63,542 bases of DNA from NCBI GenBank assembly GCA_964487355.1, contig CAZAPS010000006.1, forward strand, positions 1 to 63,542, given 5' to 3'. The DNA is from JAXGYX01 sp964487355 (lineage in GTDB: Bacteria > Bacillota > Clostridia > Saccharofermentanales > Fastidiosipilaceae). Position numbers and translations under genes: made by a program. The notes under the pieces are model-generated. The model had not been told where the DNA came from, made no database searches, and was given only the letters and a program-made list of their open reading frames with translations. Positions within the stretch are counted from its first letter, which is position 1. Every line of letters starts with the position of its first letter. Of the stretch, positions 7,062 through 16,014 are shown piece by piece.

Positions 7062-7766
7062 TTGAACACTTTTGATCAAAGCGCGGCACTAAATCCGGCG
7101 GCCGAAGATCTCGCTTCCAAGAAGAACGCGAACGCGGACAATCCCTTCCTGAACGAGGCGATCCCTTTTTCTCCCACCGCCAGGCAGCGTGCCTATGCTT
7201 GTTTTAAGCGATTCGTAGATATCGTGATCAGTTTGATCGCCTTGTTGATATTGCTTCTCCCCGCTTTGATTGTGATCATCGCAATCCGTGTCGAATCCAA
7301 GGGTTCACCCATTTTTAAACAGATCAGATATGGTCGAAACGGTCGACGTTTTACCATCTACAAGTTTCGCACCATGTATCAAAACGCGCCCCATGCGGTC
7401 GCGACCGAGGATTTCGAGGACGCCAGCGTCCATGTCACCAAAGTCGGACACCTGTTGCGCAAGACCAGCATCGATGAGCTGCCTCAACTGGTCAACGTGT
7501 TGATCGGAGACATGAGTTTGATCGGGCCGCGCCCGCTGATCGTCGAAGAGGAGCGAATCCACCTGTTTCGTTTGGCCAACCATATTTATGATCTAAGGCC
7601 CGGCATGACCGGCAACGCGCAGGTCAATGGCAGAGACGACATCGTGTTTGAGGATAAGATGAGGCGCGACCTCGAATATCTGCACAATGTCTCGTTTCTG
7701 ATGGATTTGAAAATCATACTTAAAACCCTGACAGTGGTATTTCGTCGTGAAGGTGTGAAATATTAA
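7062..7766 (+). CDS. Initiating sugar-phosphate transferase (bacterial sugar transferase family)
   Basis: 234 residues starting with TTG behind AAAGGAGAACAAG. After about 45 soluble residues comes one membrane segment (residues 50-72), then the catalytic part. GSPIFKQIRYGRNGRRF and YKFRTM are the conserved entry motifs. LRKTSIDELPQLVNVLIGDMSLIGPRP is the family's signature, and DLRPGMTGNAQVNGR is the last. The enzyme transfers a sugar phosphate from a UDP-sugar to undecaprenyl phosphate, the first step of repeat-unit assembly. It is the only enzyme of this type in the window, so it likely primes the polysaccharide made by the cluster 16 kb away. It is monocistronic with its own terminator. 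Confidence 0.92.
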   Translation: MNTFDQSAALNPAAEDLASKKNANADNPFLNEAIPFSPTARQRAYACFKRFVDIVISLIALLILLLPALIVIIAIRVESKGSPIFKQIRYGRNGRRFTIYKFRTMYQNAPHAVATEDFEDASVHVTKVGHLLRKTSIDELPQLVNVLIGDMSLIGPRPLIVEEERIHLFRLANHIYDLRPGMTGNAQVNGRDDIVFEDKMRRDLEYLHNVSFLMDLKIILKTLTVVFRREGVKY

Positions 7767-7824
7767 ATTTCAATATTTCACGTTGATCATCCTTCGCCAC
7801 TCTCGTTCTAACAAAACAGATATG

Positions 7825-7868
7825 AAAGGCCCGGCTTGCTGGAGAGCGAGCCGGGCCCTTTATTTGTT
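7825..7868 (+). terminator. Intrinsic terminator after the sugar transferase gene
   Basis: GGCCCGGCT (7828-7836) and AGCCGGGCC (7849-7857) form a perfect 9-bp GC-rich stem with a 12-nt loop, followed by CTTTATTTGTTTT. The best terminator in the window on the plus strand. Confidence 0.9.
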
Positions 7869-7945
7869 TTGATATCACGAAGCTTCGTATTTATGCCGTT
7901 ACATCTGCCCTCGGATGGGCATCAACTTACATAGATTGATGTGAT

Positions 7946-10900
7946 TTAGAATGACCACAATTCACGCATCAAAGATTCCAGACGTTCGCCGTAGCTACTT
8001 GACGGAGCCCACTTGGCGCCCAACTCCTTGACGGTCTTGGCGGTCCCTTTAATCCACGTGAAATGCCTTGGATCCGAAGTATATCCGGCGGCATACGTGA
8101 TCACCGCGCTGTTGATGCTCGAATGCTGGGTCTTTGGATAGCCAACTTGGCCGGCGTACAGCGCCAGATGATCGACCTGAGCCGAGATTCCCGTCCTCCA
8201 GCTGTCAAATTTCGCGTGCGCCTCTTTGTCATAGTCGCCGCCACCCACCTTAGTTTTAAGTCCGCAGGTATTGTGGTGGTCACTGGTCACAACGCCTGTG
8301 AAATTGCCATAGCCGGTCTCGAGCGCGGATTGTACGTAAGTGACAACCGGATCGACGCCGGCGGTGATGGACACTGACCAGAAAGTTGGAATCTGTTCGA
8401 TGAACCAGGCCGCGGCTCCCTTGGAGGTCGCCCACGCCCGCGCCTGGGCCTGGGTCGCCGTTGGGGCACCGAGTATGTTGATATTCGTGCCCAGACCGGC
8501 CAAGCCACCTGAACCTGAGCCGCTGCCGACCCGCTGCAGGCCCATGGTCTGCACAATGGATTTGGCGATCTGTTCGGCGATCTGATCCCGGCTGTTGACG
8601 ATATAGGCCGCGGTCCGCGTATTGTCATGGAAATTGACTTCGAGCAGCACCGAGGGAATACCCAGCTCCATCGGCGAACGAACCTCTCCATAGCCTCTTC
8701 CGGCAAATGCGTCCATTCCGCTTCTGATCCCACCGGCTGTGTTGCCATTCGGAGGATTGACGGCCATCAGGTTGTTAAACAATGAATTTGCCATGTTCTT
8801 CGACAGCGCGCTGCTGGGATGGTAGAGCGCCAGCGGTCCGGTCGAGCTGGTGTTGGTGCCGCTGCCGACCGCGTTGCTGTGTAGCGCCAGATAAAAGTCA
8901 GCGTTGATATTTCTTGCGTCGGTCGGTCGCCCGGTTATTTTAATCGCCTCTTCGTTGTTGGCACCCGGTGTGCGCCAGCCACGCGCGGCTTCCAGGTTGT
9001 AATCCGGCAGCACGACGGTGATTTCGTAGGCGGACAATTTCGACTTGATCAGCGCAGCCAACTCTTCCATCTGCTTCCGTTCGGTGGTCGATATCCCCTT
9101 ATACCAATTGTTCGGCTGATTGCTGGGTGACAAGAATAATACCGGAATGACCTTCGCGGGTCGTTCGGTGACGGTCACGTTGATCGTGCTGATCGCCTTG
9201 CGATCCTTCCAGTCGGTCAGTTCGACAACAAACTGGTAGTTGCCGACCGCGGCGAAATTATACATCAACAAATCACTTTGATTGGTGGTCAGGTAGTTCA
9301 ATTTGCCGTCCGGAGTCCTCACGAAGTAGGAGAACTGCTGTTCTTTGCCGGTGGCGAAGTTCGAATGCGCCTTAAGATACATATTGTTGGCGTTTAATAG
9401 GTTGTAAGCTTGAAGGTTTGACGTCAGTTGACTGATCACCGGCGGATCGGCGGCATATTGAACCTGAGTCAGGCGCTCAGCGACGCGGCCATCCGCTCCC
9501 AAAGCGACACACTTCAAGGTGAGATTGCCGGTCACATTTGGTAAGTAAATGTAGTTGCCGTGCAAGTTCTCGTACATATAGATGGCCTGGAGGTTGGGCA
9601 GCATGCGATAAAAGAAATATTTAACGGATTGGCTGGCCACCGCCTCACCCTTCAGATAAAAAGATTGTGAGGACGAGTCTTTTAGCGCCGTCGGAGAAGC
9701 GATGAAATAAGCCAGGCTGAACGGCGGCAGCGACAGCTGCAAGGATTGTGTCCGCCGAGCCACGTCACCGTGCTCATTTGTGATTTCAACTTCCAACACA
9801 TAGCTGCCGACCGGGATATTCGCCAGTGAGACAAATAGGTTGCCATGGTCGTTGGTCTCCAGCTCAAACTGTCGAGTGCCTTGCTTCAAGCGAAACGCGT
9901 AACTCAGCGGATCGTTACCGCTCACACCGATTTTCGCGTAAAACATGTTGCCGGCGGCCAAAATAAATTTCCCGTCGCGCGGATCGGTCACAAAGTACTC
10001 GACGTTGATCGGTTTCGCCGATACCGCGATCGGCGAACTCAGCGCAGTCAGTGATTCGCCATCGCTGTCCACAGCCGTCACACGAATTCGATATTCACCG
10101 GCGGCTGATGGAGAGTAAAGCAAAGAACCATGCGAATTGGTGTCCAGCCAACGAATGGGCCCCTTGCTCGACACCTCGTAAAATTGATATTGCACCGCTC
10201 TGCCGGCCGCGGTCGCGACCGCCCTGACATAGACATGCTGAGTGTCGTTCAAGTCCAGCGCGGTCCGATCCACATAGACCGGTGCCAAATTAAGCGGGGT
10301 GCGATTTGGGTTCGCGGTAACTCGCACTTGAGCCTGCCGCTCATCCAGAATTTGAGAATTATAAACCAAACGGGCAACGACGGTATGAGTACCCTTCGCT
10401 CCAAAGTTCCAGATCAGGTTGCCATGGCTGTTGGCCGACAACAAAGTATAGGTGTTTTTTGCCGCGTCATGCAAGTAGAAGGCAAAATACGCGCCCGGTT
10501 CACTGTCCACGGTTTTATCAGTTTTCAGATAGACGGTCTCCCCACTAAACTCTTTGACAGAGTTTGGAGAGGCGATGAAATAGGATAATTTACCAACCGG
10601 ATCCGTCTGCGCGGTTGTGGTCGACATTGTGCCAAAAATCGACGGCTGATCATCTTCGGTCGATGGCGCTGAATTCAGCGGTTCGTCCGCACAGTCCGGA
10701 TCGTCTGAACAATCCGGATCTTCATCGCTTTCAGAGGTAATGACGTCATCATCCTCCGAAGCACCATCGAGTTCGTTGTCTTCACGTGATTCCTCGACAA
10801 TTTCCGGTACATCAGAATCTTCCTCAGGTTGATCGCCGGAGGGAAGCTCGGTTGATGGTTCATCACTGTCCGGCAGCTCACCATTTTCACTCTCGACCGC

Positions 10901-11170
10901 GAATAAATCTTCGGTCGAGACGTCGGGTTCCTCTTCGACCGTGGCGAATGTTTGTTGCAGGTCGATGTCAAGATCTTGAGGATTTGTGGATTCGTCCATC
11001 GCTGAATCCGAATCCGTCGGATCGGTCGCCATGAATTCTTGCGGATAAACAGCCGCTTGCCCATGCGCGGTCGGATCGTCCGTCTCACTTTCCAGGGCGT
11101 TGACACCAACCGCCGCGAACAAAACGGTCAGCATGATGGTTAGCACACCCAATATTCTTTTAAGTTTCAA
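7946..11170 (-). CDS. Large secreted wall hydrolase: repeats + amidase + glucosaminidase
   Basis: 1,074 residues, TTG start behind CAGGAGG. Signal peptide at residues 1-25, then a very acidic Ser/Asp/Glu linker to about 190. Five repeats of about 95 residues follow (195-675), most with an N-x-HGN or N-x-HGS turn and aromatic strands, like an Ig or PKD fold. Next is an Amidase_3-like domain (about 676-860: FLSPSNQP, LALHSNA, SVLLEVNFHDN), then a glucosaminidase-type domain (about 880-1074) with the likely catalytic Glu in ALETGYGNF. Together these cut the stem peptide and the glycan of peptidoglycan. The amidase has SPSNQ where classical members have DPGHGG, as in a known phage-like subfamily. 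The repeats are paralogous to those of the 17599 gene. Confidence 0.9.
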   Translation of the reverse strand: MKLKRILGVLTIMLTVLFAAVGVNALESETDDPTAHGQAAVYPQEFMATDPTDSDSAMDESTNPQDLDIDLQQTFATVEEEPDVSTEDLFAVESENGELPDSDEPSTELPSGDQPEEDSDVPEIVEESREDNELDGASEDDDVITSESDEDPDCSDDPDCADEPLNSAPSTEDDQPSIFGTMSTTTAQTDPVGKLSYFIASPNSVKEFSGETVYLKTDKTVDSEPGAYFAFYLHDAAKNTYTLLSANSHGNLIWNFGAKGTHTVVARLVYNSQILDERQAQVRVTANPNRTPLNLAPVYVDRTALDLNDTQHVYVRAVATAAGRAVQYQFYEVSSKGPIRWLDTNSHGSLLYSPSAAGEYRIRVTAVDSDGESLTALSSPIAVSAKPINVEYFVTDPRDGKFILAAGNMFYAKIGVSGNDPLSYAFRLKQGTRQFELETNDHGNLFVSLANIPVGSYVLEVEITNEHGDVARRTQSLQLSLPPFSLAYFIASPTALKDSSSQSFYLKGEAVASQSVKYFFYRMLPNLQAIYMYENLHGNYIYLPNVTGNLTLKCVALGADGRVAERLTQVQYAADPPVISQLTSNLQAYNLLNANNMYLKAHSNFATGKEQQFSYFVRTPDGKLNYLTTNQSDLLMYNFAAVGNYQFVVELTDWKDRKAISTINVTVTERPAKVIPVLFLSPSNQPNNWYKGISTTERKQMEELAALIKSKLSAYEITVVLPDYNLEAARGWRTPGANNEEAIKITGRPTDARNINADFYLALHSNAVGSGTNTSSTGPLALYHPSSALSKNMANSLFNNLMAVNPPNGNTAGGIRSGMDAFAGRGYGEVRSPMELGIPSVLLEVNFHDNTRTAAYIVNSRDQIAEQIAKSIVQTMGLQRVGSGSGSGGLAGLGTNINILGAPTATQAQARAWATSKGAAAWFIEQIPTFWSVSITAGVDPVVTYVQSALETGYGNFTGVVTSDHHNTCGLKTKVGGGDYDKEAHAKFDSWRTGISAQVDHLALYAGQVGYPKTQHSSINSAVITYAAGYTSDPRHFTWIKGTAKTVKELGAKWAPSSSYGERLESLMRELWSF

Positions 11171-11586
11171 GCTAGCCTCCTGAAATCAGTTTCCCAAACA
11201 ATTCGTTTAAGGGATATTATATTGCCTTTCGGCGATGGTGTTCTATGCGCGTACGATCAGCGAAGACCGATTAAGTGGCGCGCGCGACTACATGTGTCTA
11301 TATGAATCCATTTCGAGTCATTTACATAAATAAAAATGAATATAACCTGAAAAATATCATTGAGAGGCCGCAACGTCAAGCTTTTTTCAAGTTAAGCTTT
11401 GATTACCAAAGGATAACAGCACTTGACGCAGGCGCCATACAATTTCGCTCAGCTGTGAGCAGAAGTGTGTAATTGTCACATTAAGAATGAGGTAACTACA
11501 TCATTATGTCCGGATAGTCTGCTGATCAGTCACAGACGCGGCACCGGTTTCCATATTCACCCCTCATGTTCATTTTGCGCATGAGG
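11171..11586 (-). other. 416-bp intergenic region between the flippase and the wall hydrolase
   Basis: No gene is visible. It contains the hydrolase promoter at 11351-11379, which implies an untranslated leader of about 175 nt, and a CCTCATG/CATGAGG hairpin directly after the flippase stop codon (11562-11586). That hairpin has no U-run, so it is at best a weak terminator. Two AAGCTT palindromes lie close together near 11380-11400. Confidence 0.55.
11351..11379 (-). promoter_or_regulatory. Promoter of the large wall hydrolase gene
   Basis: On the minus strand TTGACG (11379-11374), 17 bp, TATTTT (11356-11351). The -35 matches 5 of 6 and the -10 matches 4 of 6 of the vegetative consensus. Confidence 0.6.
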
Positions 11587-13050
11587 TTATTTAGTGGCCC
11601 CACTCTTTCTTTTCATCTTGATGGCGCCCAGCATGCCCTTGACCAGTTTGAAGCCTTCAAATCTGAACAGCATCGAAACGCCCAGATAGAAAACCGCTCC
11701 GAGAATCAACTGTAATAAGATGTGAAGCAATGTGGGGACACGCAGGAACTGTACCGGAATGACCAGCAAAGCCATCAGAATCGATAGCACAAATTGAGGC
11801 AGCAGATCCTGCAGTTGCTCTTTATATGAGTACTGAATCAATACCTTGTTGGGATAGCTGTTGATGAATGTGCTGAGCAGCGCGCTGACCGCTCCCGAAA
11901 GCGCGATCGCGATCGGACTGTCAAAAACAATGAGCGCGACGATCAGCAGGCCGACTCCGAGCAGTTTCTTGACGAATTCCAGCTTCAGAAAGACATCGCT
12001 TCTGCCCATGGCGTTGATCGCCTGCAGGTTGCATGTGTGAATTGGAAAGAAAGCCATGACAAAGCAATATACCTGCATATAGGGCACGGCCGGCAGCCAT
12101 TTGTCGGTCAGCAACAATTGGATGATCGGCCGCGACATGCCGGCCAATATTCCCATCAGTGGAAAAATAAGATAGGAGCTGACAATAACGGAACGGCGCA
12201 TGATATCCCGGACAGCGCCCGGATTGTCCTGCTTCGCCGACATCGCCGGCAGCATCACACTTTGTACCGCTCCGTTGATCCCGTTGATCGCGAACTGTGG
12301 AAACTGCTTGCCCCGGTTGTAGTAGCCCAGTGTCTCCGCCGTGTATTTTTTGCCGATGACCAGGCTGCGCAACTCCAAATAAACCGTGTCCAACAAGGAC
12401 GCCGCCATCAGTTTCCAGCCAAACGAAAAAAGGACGCCGACACGCCGCAAATCACATACCAGGCGAGGTCGAAAATCCACAGTGAAGATCATGACCAGGG
12501 CCGCGATCAAAATATTCAGCAGAGTCTGCGCGACCAGCGCCCAGAGACCAAATCCTTTAAATGCCAACACAATGCCGAGCCCGGCGGAAATCACGATGCC
12601 ACCTATGTTGCTGTAAAAAACCTTGCGAAAATCCATCTCTCTGCTGACCTTCGCCAGCTGGACCGAATTCAACGCGCCGGGAAACAGCATCAAGGCCAAC
12701 ACCCGAAATGGCAGAATGATCTGAGGCATGTCGTAGTATGAGGCGATTGTCGTCGCGGAGAAAAATAAAACAGCGTACAAGCCTGTCGCGATCGCCAGTG
12801 ACACCCAAAAGACCGAGGAATAATCATCTTCGCTGACGTCCGGATTTTGAATCAACGAAGTGTTGAATCCGCTTTGTACAAAGACGGTGGCGATGTTGAT
12901 GAACACGATCATCAAGGCGAGCACACCGTAATTTTCGGGATCCAACAGGCGGGCAAGCACCAACTGTAAAATAAATTGGATGGTCTGCACGCCAAACCGC
13001 TCCAACAGTTTCCAAACCATACCGGACACAATGCCTTTACTCGCACTCAT
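11587..13050 (-). CDS. Wzx-like polysaccharide flippase (MOP superfamily)
   Basis: 487 residues with about 14 hydrophobic segments and only short loops. The N-terminus (GMVWKLLERFGVQTIQFILQ and LARLLDPENYGVLAL) is the typical opening of Wzx/TuaB-type exporters. It should move lipid-linked repeat units across the membrane. It lies 49 bases behind an ATP-grasp gene and probably shares its transcript. A second, dissimilar flippase occurs at 46711, so the locus may serve two glycans, or one may handle a different lipid-linked substrate. The gene sits outside the main sugar cluster. Confidence 0.9.
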   Translation of the reverse strand: MSASKGIVSGMVWKLLERFGVQTIQFILQLVLARLLDPENYGVLALMIVFINIATVFVQSGFNTSLIQNPDVSEDDYSSVFWVSLAIATGLYAVLFFSATTIASYYDMPQIILPFRVLALMLFPGALNSVQLAKVSREMDFRKVFYSNIGGIVISAGLGIVLAFKGFGLWALVAQTLLNILIAALVMIFTVDFRPRLVCDLRRVGVLFSFGWKLMAASLLDTVYLELRSLVIGKKYTAETLGYYNRGKQFPQFAINGINGAVQSVMLPAMSAKQDNPGAVRDIMRRSVIVSSYLIFPLMGILAGMSRPIIQLLLTDKWLPAVPYMQVYCFVMAFFPIHTCNLQAINAMGRSDVFLKLEFVKKLLGVGLLIVALIVFDSPIAIALSGAVSALLSTFINSYPNKVLIQYSYKEQLQDLLPQFVLSILMALLVIPVQFLRVPTLLHILLQLILGAVFYLGVSMLFRFEGFKLVKGMLGAIKMKRKSGATK

Positions 13051-13099
13051 ATTTTCACACTTTCAGACTTGTCATAGACCACACGACACTTACAAACAT

Positions 13100-14089
13100 T
13101 CACTGTCTTTCTTCCATCACAAACGCCTGATAGCGACGTGCGATGACGCGACTGCGGGGCGCGGACAGTGGCTTCAATTCTTCATTCAAAAAATATAAAA
13201 GATGGTTGGCGACCACATCCACGCCGGCCATGCGGGTAAACTCGACGCCGCCGCTCAGACGTGGATTGCATTCCAACAGATAATACTCTCCATCGCGGGC
13301 ATTTTCGATAAATTCAAAGCAGACCGTGCCCACGGTGTCCAGCTCCTGCGCCAGGCGACAGCTTGCCAATTCCAGCGTCGGCTCCCTGAAGGTCTCAACC
13401 GTGGTGCCCGCTCCGTTCTTGGTGCGCAGGTGTTCGCGACGCAGCACCGCTCCGAGCATATTTTGATGTGGAGCGCGAAACACGTCCGCCACGACCACAC
13501 CGCCATCCAGGAATGGTTGCACGACAAAGTAAGGCCGACGAGCCTTTGCGACTCCCGACACAGCGCCAACAAACTCATCCTGATTGTGGACAATGAACAG
13601 GTCCTGACTGCTGCGCCCATCGACCGGTTTGATCACCAACGGATAGTCAAATCCGGCGGCCTCTCCAAACTTCTCCCAGTCCGATAGGTTGACAGAAGGA
13701 ATGGTGCGGCAAAGTTGACGTTCTTTCGCGAACTGAGCCAGCGCCTCCTTGTCCCGACAGACACGGATGGTCACAGCTGACGACAGGCAAAGCGCGATCT
13801 GGCTCAACCAAGGCTCATCGCGGCAGTCATTCAACACATCCACTTCATCATCGGTCAAAGGGATCAGCGCGGCGACCTCCTCCTCTTCACAGATCGCGCG
13901 AACACGCTCGCGATAGGCAGGATCGGCGGCGTACGGGACTTGGTAAAAAGTGTCCACGTCTGCCGAACTGACCACCCATTCGGCGGGGTAGATATCGCAC
14001 CCCACCACCCGATAGCCCAATTCCTTTGCCACCCGAATCATCACTTCCGCCGCGAAGGAGCCGATCGCGGTCACTAGTATTGTTGTCAT
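13100..14089 (-). CDS. ATP-grasp enzyme (carbamoyl-phosphate-synthase-like fold)
   Basis: 329 residues from the second in-frame ATG, where the fold begins (TTILVTAIGSFAAEV, a Rossmann-like start). The first ATG, seven codons upstream, lacks a clear ribosome site. DYPLVIKPVDGRSSQDLFIV is the central ATP-binding Lys segment. FEFIENARDGEYYLLECNPRLSGG holds the metal-binding E and N-x-R residues. Such enzymes join a carboxylate to an amine or other nucleophile through an acyl phosphate. The neighbour is a flippase, so modification of a cell-surface sugar or a lipid-linked precursor is plausible, but the substrates are unknown. A TATACT -10 lies at 14132-14127 with a poor -35. Confidence 0.85.
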   Translation of the reverse strand: MTTILVTAIGSFAAEVMIRVAKELGYRVVGCDIYPAEWVVSSADVDTFYQVPYAADPAYRERVRAICEEEEVAALIPLTDDEVDVLNDCRDEPWLSQIALCLSSAVTIRVCRDKEALAQFAKERQLCRTIPSVNLSDWEKFGEAAGFDYPLVIKPVDGRSSQDLFIVHNQDEFVGAVSGVAKARRPYFVVQPFLDGGVVVADVFRAPHQNMLGAVLRREHLRTKNGAGTTVETFREPTLELASCRLAQELDTVGTVCFEFIENARDGEYYLLECNPRLSGGVEFTRMAGVDVVANHLLYFLNEELKPLSAPRSRVIARRYQAFVMEERQ

Positions 14090-14198
14090 ATTCGCGTACT
14101 TCCCATCCATTCACAATATGATTCATAGTATATCATCTTTGATTCGTTTCTTTGATCTGTTCAAACCGGATCATGTCCCAACGCCCTTTTTTTGTCCC

Positions 14199-14975
14199 TT
14201 AAATCAGCAAAAAGGCCAAAAAATGCAGAGGATAATAGAGGTAGAAAAACCATTTTTTAGCTGCCCCTCCCACCTTGTCTTTTGAAATCAGCGAGAACGT
14301 CGGCACCGCCGCCACAGAATATAAATAGACGATCGCGTCTTCAGGAATCAGCAAATTCGCATAAAGGTTGTAGGCGGTCCAGAGAAGATTTACACTTGTC
14401 ATGCTGACCAAAAACCAGATGATCGGTTTTTCAGGTTGAGGGCCTCCCGAAGCAAGTTCGCGGCATTCATACTGATCGATGACATACAATACCAGATAAG
14501 TCAGCACGCCGTAATAGCTGTAGGTCGGCTTGATCGCAAAGGTCAGCGCCCCGGACATGACCATCAGGGACGCGCCCATGTACAAACTTTGCTTGCGGGA
14601 CATCGTTAGATCGTGCACTTTGATTGGCCGATCAACTTCTTCTTTTTTAAATCCGGCCACACACATGTCCAGGCCAAGCGACATCATAATGCCCAGACAA
14701 TATGTGATCAAGACATTCGGAGACATTTCATAACCGGTGATCGCCATGACTCGACCAAGAATAAGCTGAGTGACAGCGGCGACAGCGGCCAAACGAAAAA
14801 AGTAGGCGGCGACCGAGCGCGTCTTCCGGCAGCTGACGACACTTTGGTAGGCGAACAGCGCAAAAGATATCGGCCCGAACACCCGACCGGCGGCGCTCAG
14901 CCAAAGCGGTGAAATTTCAGGTAGAAAATGCGCGATCTGGTACAGTGTGCCCATGATCAAGGCAATCCATTTCAT
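14199..14975 (-). CDS. TraX-family membrane protein, divergent copy lacking the D-H pair
   Basis: 258 residues with about eight membrane segments. The start MKWIALI, the YFFRLAAVAAVTQL segment and the end KKWFFYLYYPLHF match TraX, the family named after the F-pilin N-acetyltransferase and related to integral-membrane acyltransferases. Residues 12-13 are Tyr-Gln, whereas the paralog at 21582 and, from memory, most TraX proteins have Asp-His there. ATG behind AAAGGAGCGCG. It follows MBOAT and SGNH genes with a 47-base gap, so it is probably transcribed with them. A role in surface acylation is suggested by context, but this copy may not be catalytically active. Confidence 0.8.
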   Translation of the reverse strand: MKWIALIMGTLYQIAHFLPEISPLWLSAAGRVFGPISFALFAYQSVVSCRKTRSVAAYFFRLAAVAAVTQLILGRVMAITGYEMSPNVLITYCLGIMMSLGLDMCVAGFKKEEVDRPIKVHDLTMSRKQSLYMGASLMVMSGALTFAIKPTYSYYGVLTYLVLYVIDQYECRELASGGPQPEKPIIWFLVSMTSVNLLWTAYNLYANLLIPEDAIVYLYSVAAVPTFSLISKDKVGGAAKKWFFYLYYPLHFLAFLLI

Positions 14976-15022
14976 TCTGACGCGCTCCTTTCACAGTCGC
15001 TCCACTAAAAAACGGGTAAGAT

Positions 15023-16006
15023 TCACTCCTCGTTGAGATAGGCGTTCAGGTCGTCCGCCAATTGTCCGGTACGGCGCTCGATTCCATCGGCATTGCAATG
15101 ATAGATGGTGTCATTCATAAACGCCCGGGGAAAAACATAGTCCGCCGGTGAGGATATCGTTGTCACGCCGGTGTCAAACGCGATGCCCTCGCCAAACGCG
15201 ACTTGCGAAGCCTCATCGCTGATGACTCCTTCCTCGAAAATAGGCGGAAAGGAAATCAGCAGAACAACCCCTTTGGACATGGCGCGCCAAGCGAATTTTT
15301 GAATATAGTCAATCATCTTGTCATCGACCATATAGGATGAAAAATCATAGACACCATATCGTTCGGGTTCAAACGGATCGGCTATCACGCATTCATGTGG
15401 CCGAACCTGTAGCTTTCCTTCAGCAAAGACTTCGGCGGAATAGTAGCCTTCCACCATTCCCTCCTCGTATTCGTTCTCCGGCTCTTTGGACAAATGATAT
15501 TGAGTGTCCAGATATTGAGGTAAATTGGAGAGCAATTCCAAGCGCCTTTGCGGGAATACTTTCCAAAGGCATTCGGGGTGGGTCTGAAACGACGAAAGCA
15601 CATCGGCGTTTATGGTCGAGTCCTGCGTCCACATCGAATAGCTGAAAGCCAAAATGATGATGTCCCCTTCATTGGCTTCGGTCAGCGCCACCTCCCAGGG
15701 AACCGAACCTAAGCTGGCGGCCCCGCCCATCATGGCGGTGTCATATCCGGTTTGCCGCGCAAACAGATCAGGATCAAAACTATACGCCAACGAAGAATCT
15801 CCACAGACAATCACTTTGGTCTTGTTCTCGTCCAAGGCTCGCAGATAATCATATTGTTGGCCAAACACCGCGTTGAGGGTACGTGAGTCGCGCTCCGGTA
15901 AAAAACCCAGCAGATGATGGACAAGAGAATTCAACAGAAGGACGGAGCAAATCAGCAACACCGCGCCTTTGAGTATAAAAAGTGGCAGATCATTATTTTT
16001 CTTCAT
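15023..16006 (-). CDS. Membrane-anchored SGNH-hydrolase-like protein (AlgX/DltD-like partner of MBOAT)
   Basis: 327 residues from the ATG behind GAGGAATGTC. One membrane anchor at residues 9-29, then an extracytoplasmic domain. KVIVCGDSSLAYSFDPDLF carries the likely nucleophile Ser in a GDS motif. MNDTIYHCNADGIERRT near the C-terminus fits the D-x-x-H block of SGNH enzymes and is placed as in DltD/AlgJ. It starts eight bases after the MBOAT stop. In known systems (alginate, teichoic acid D-alanylation, cellulose) the MBOAT exports the acyl group and the SGNH protein transfers it to a sugar. The same division of work is inferred here. Confidence 0.8.
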   Translation of the reverse strand: MKKNNDLPLFILKGAVLLICSVLLLNSLVHHLLGFLPERDSRTLNAVFGQQYDYLRALDENKTKVIVCGDSSLAYSFDPDLFARQTGYDTAMMGGAASLGSVPWEVALTEANEGDIIILAFSYSMWTQDSTINADVLSSFQTHPECLWKVFPQRRLELLSNLPQYLDTQYHLSKEPENEYEEGMVEGYYSAEVFAEGKLQVRPHECVIADPFEPERYGVYDFSSYMVDDKMIDYIQKFAWRAMSKGVVLLISFPPIFEEGVISDEASQVAFGEGIAFDTGVTTISSPADYVFPRAFMNDTIYHCNADGIERRTGQLADDLNAYLNEE

Positions 16007-16014
16007 GACATTCC

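Noticed and set aside
5988..7089. Long open frames on the minus strand opposite the reductase gene
   Set aside because: They are antisense shadows of a gene with clear Cys motifs, have no ribosome sites and show repetitive Arg/His/Phe composition.
7946..11170. Loss of the amidase active site because DPGHGG is missing
   Set aside because: The SPSNQP form with later LALHSNA and LLEVNF segments is a recognised subfamily pattern, so it is not good evidence of inactivity.
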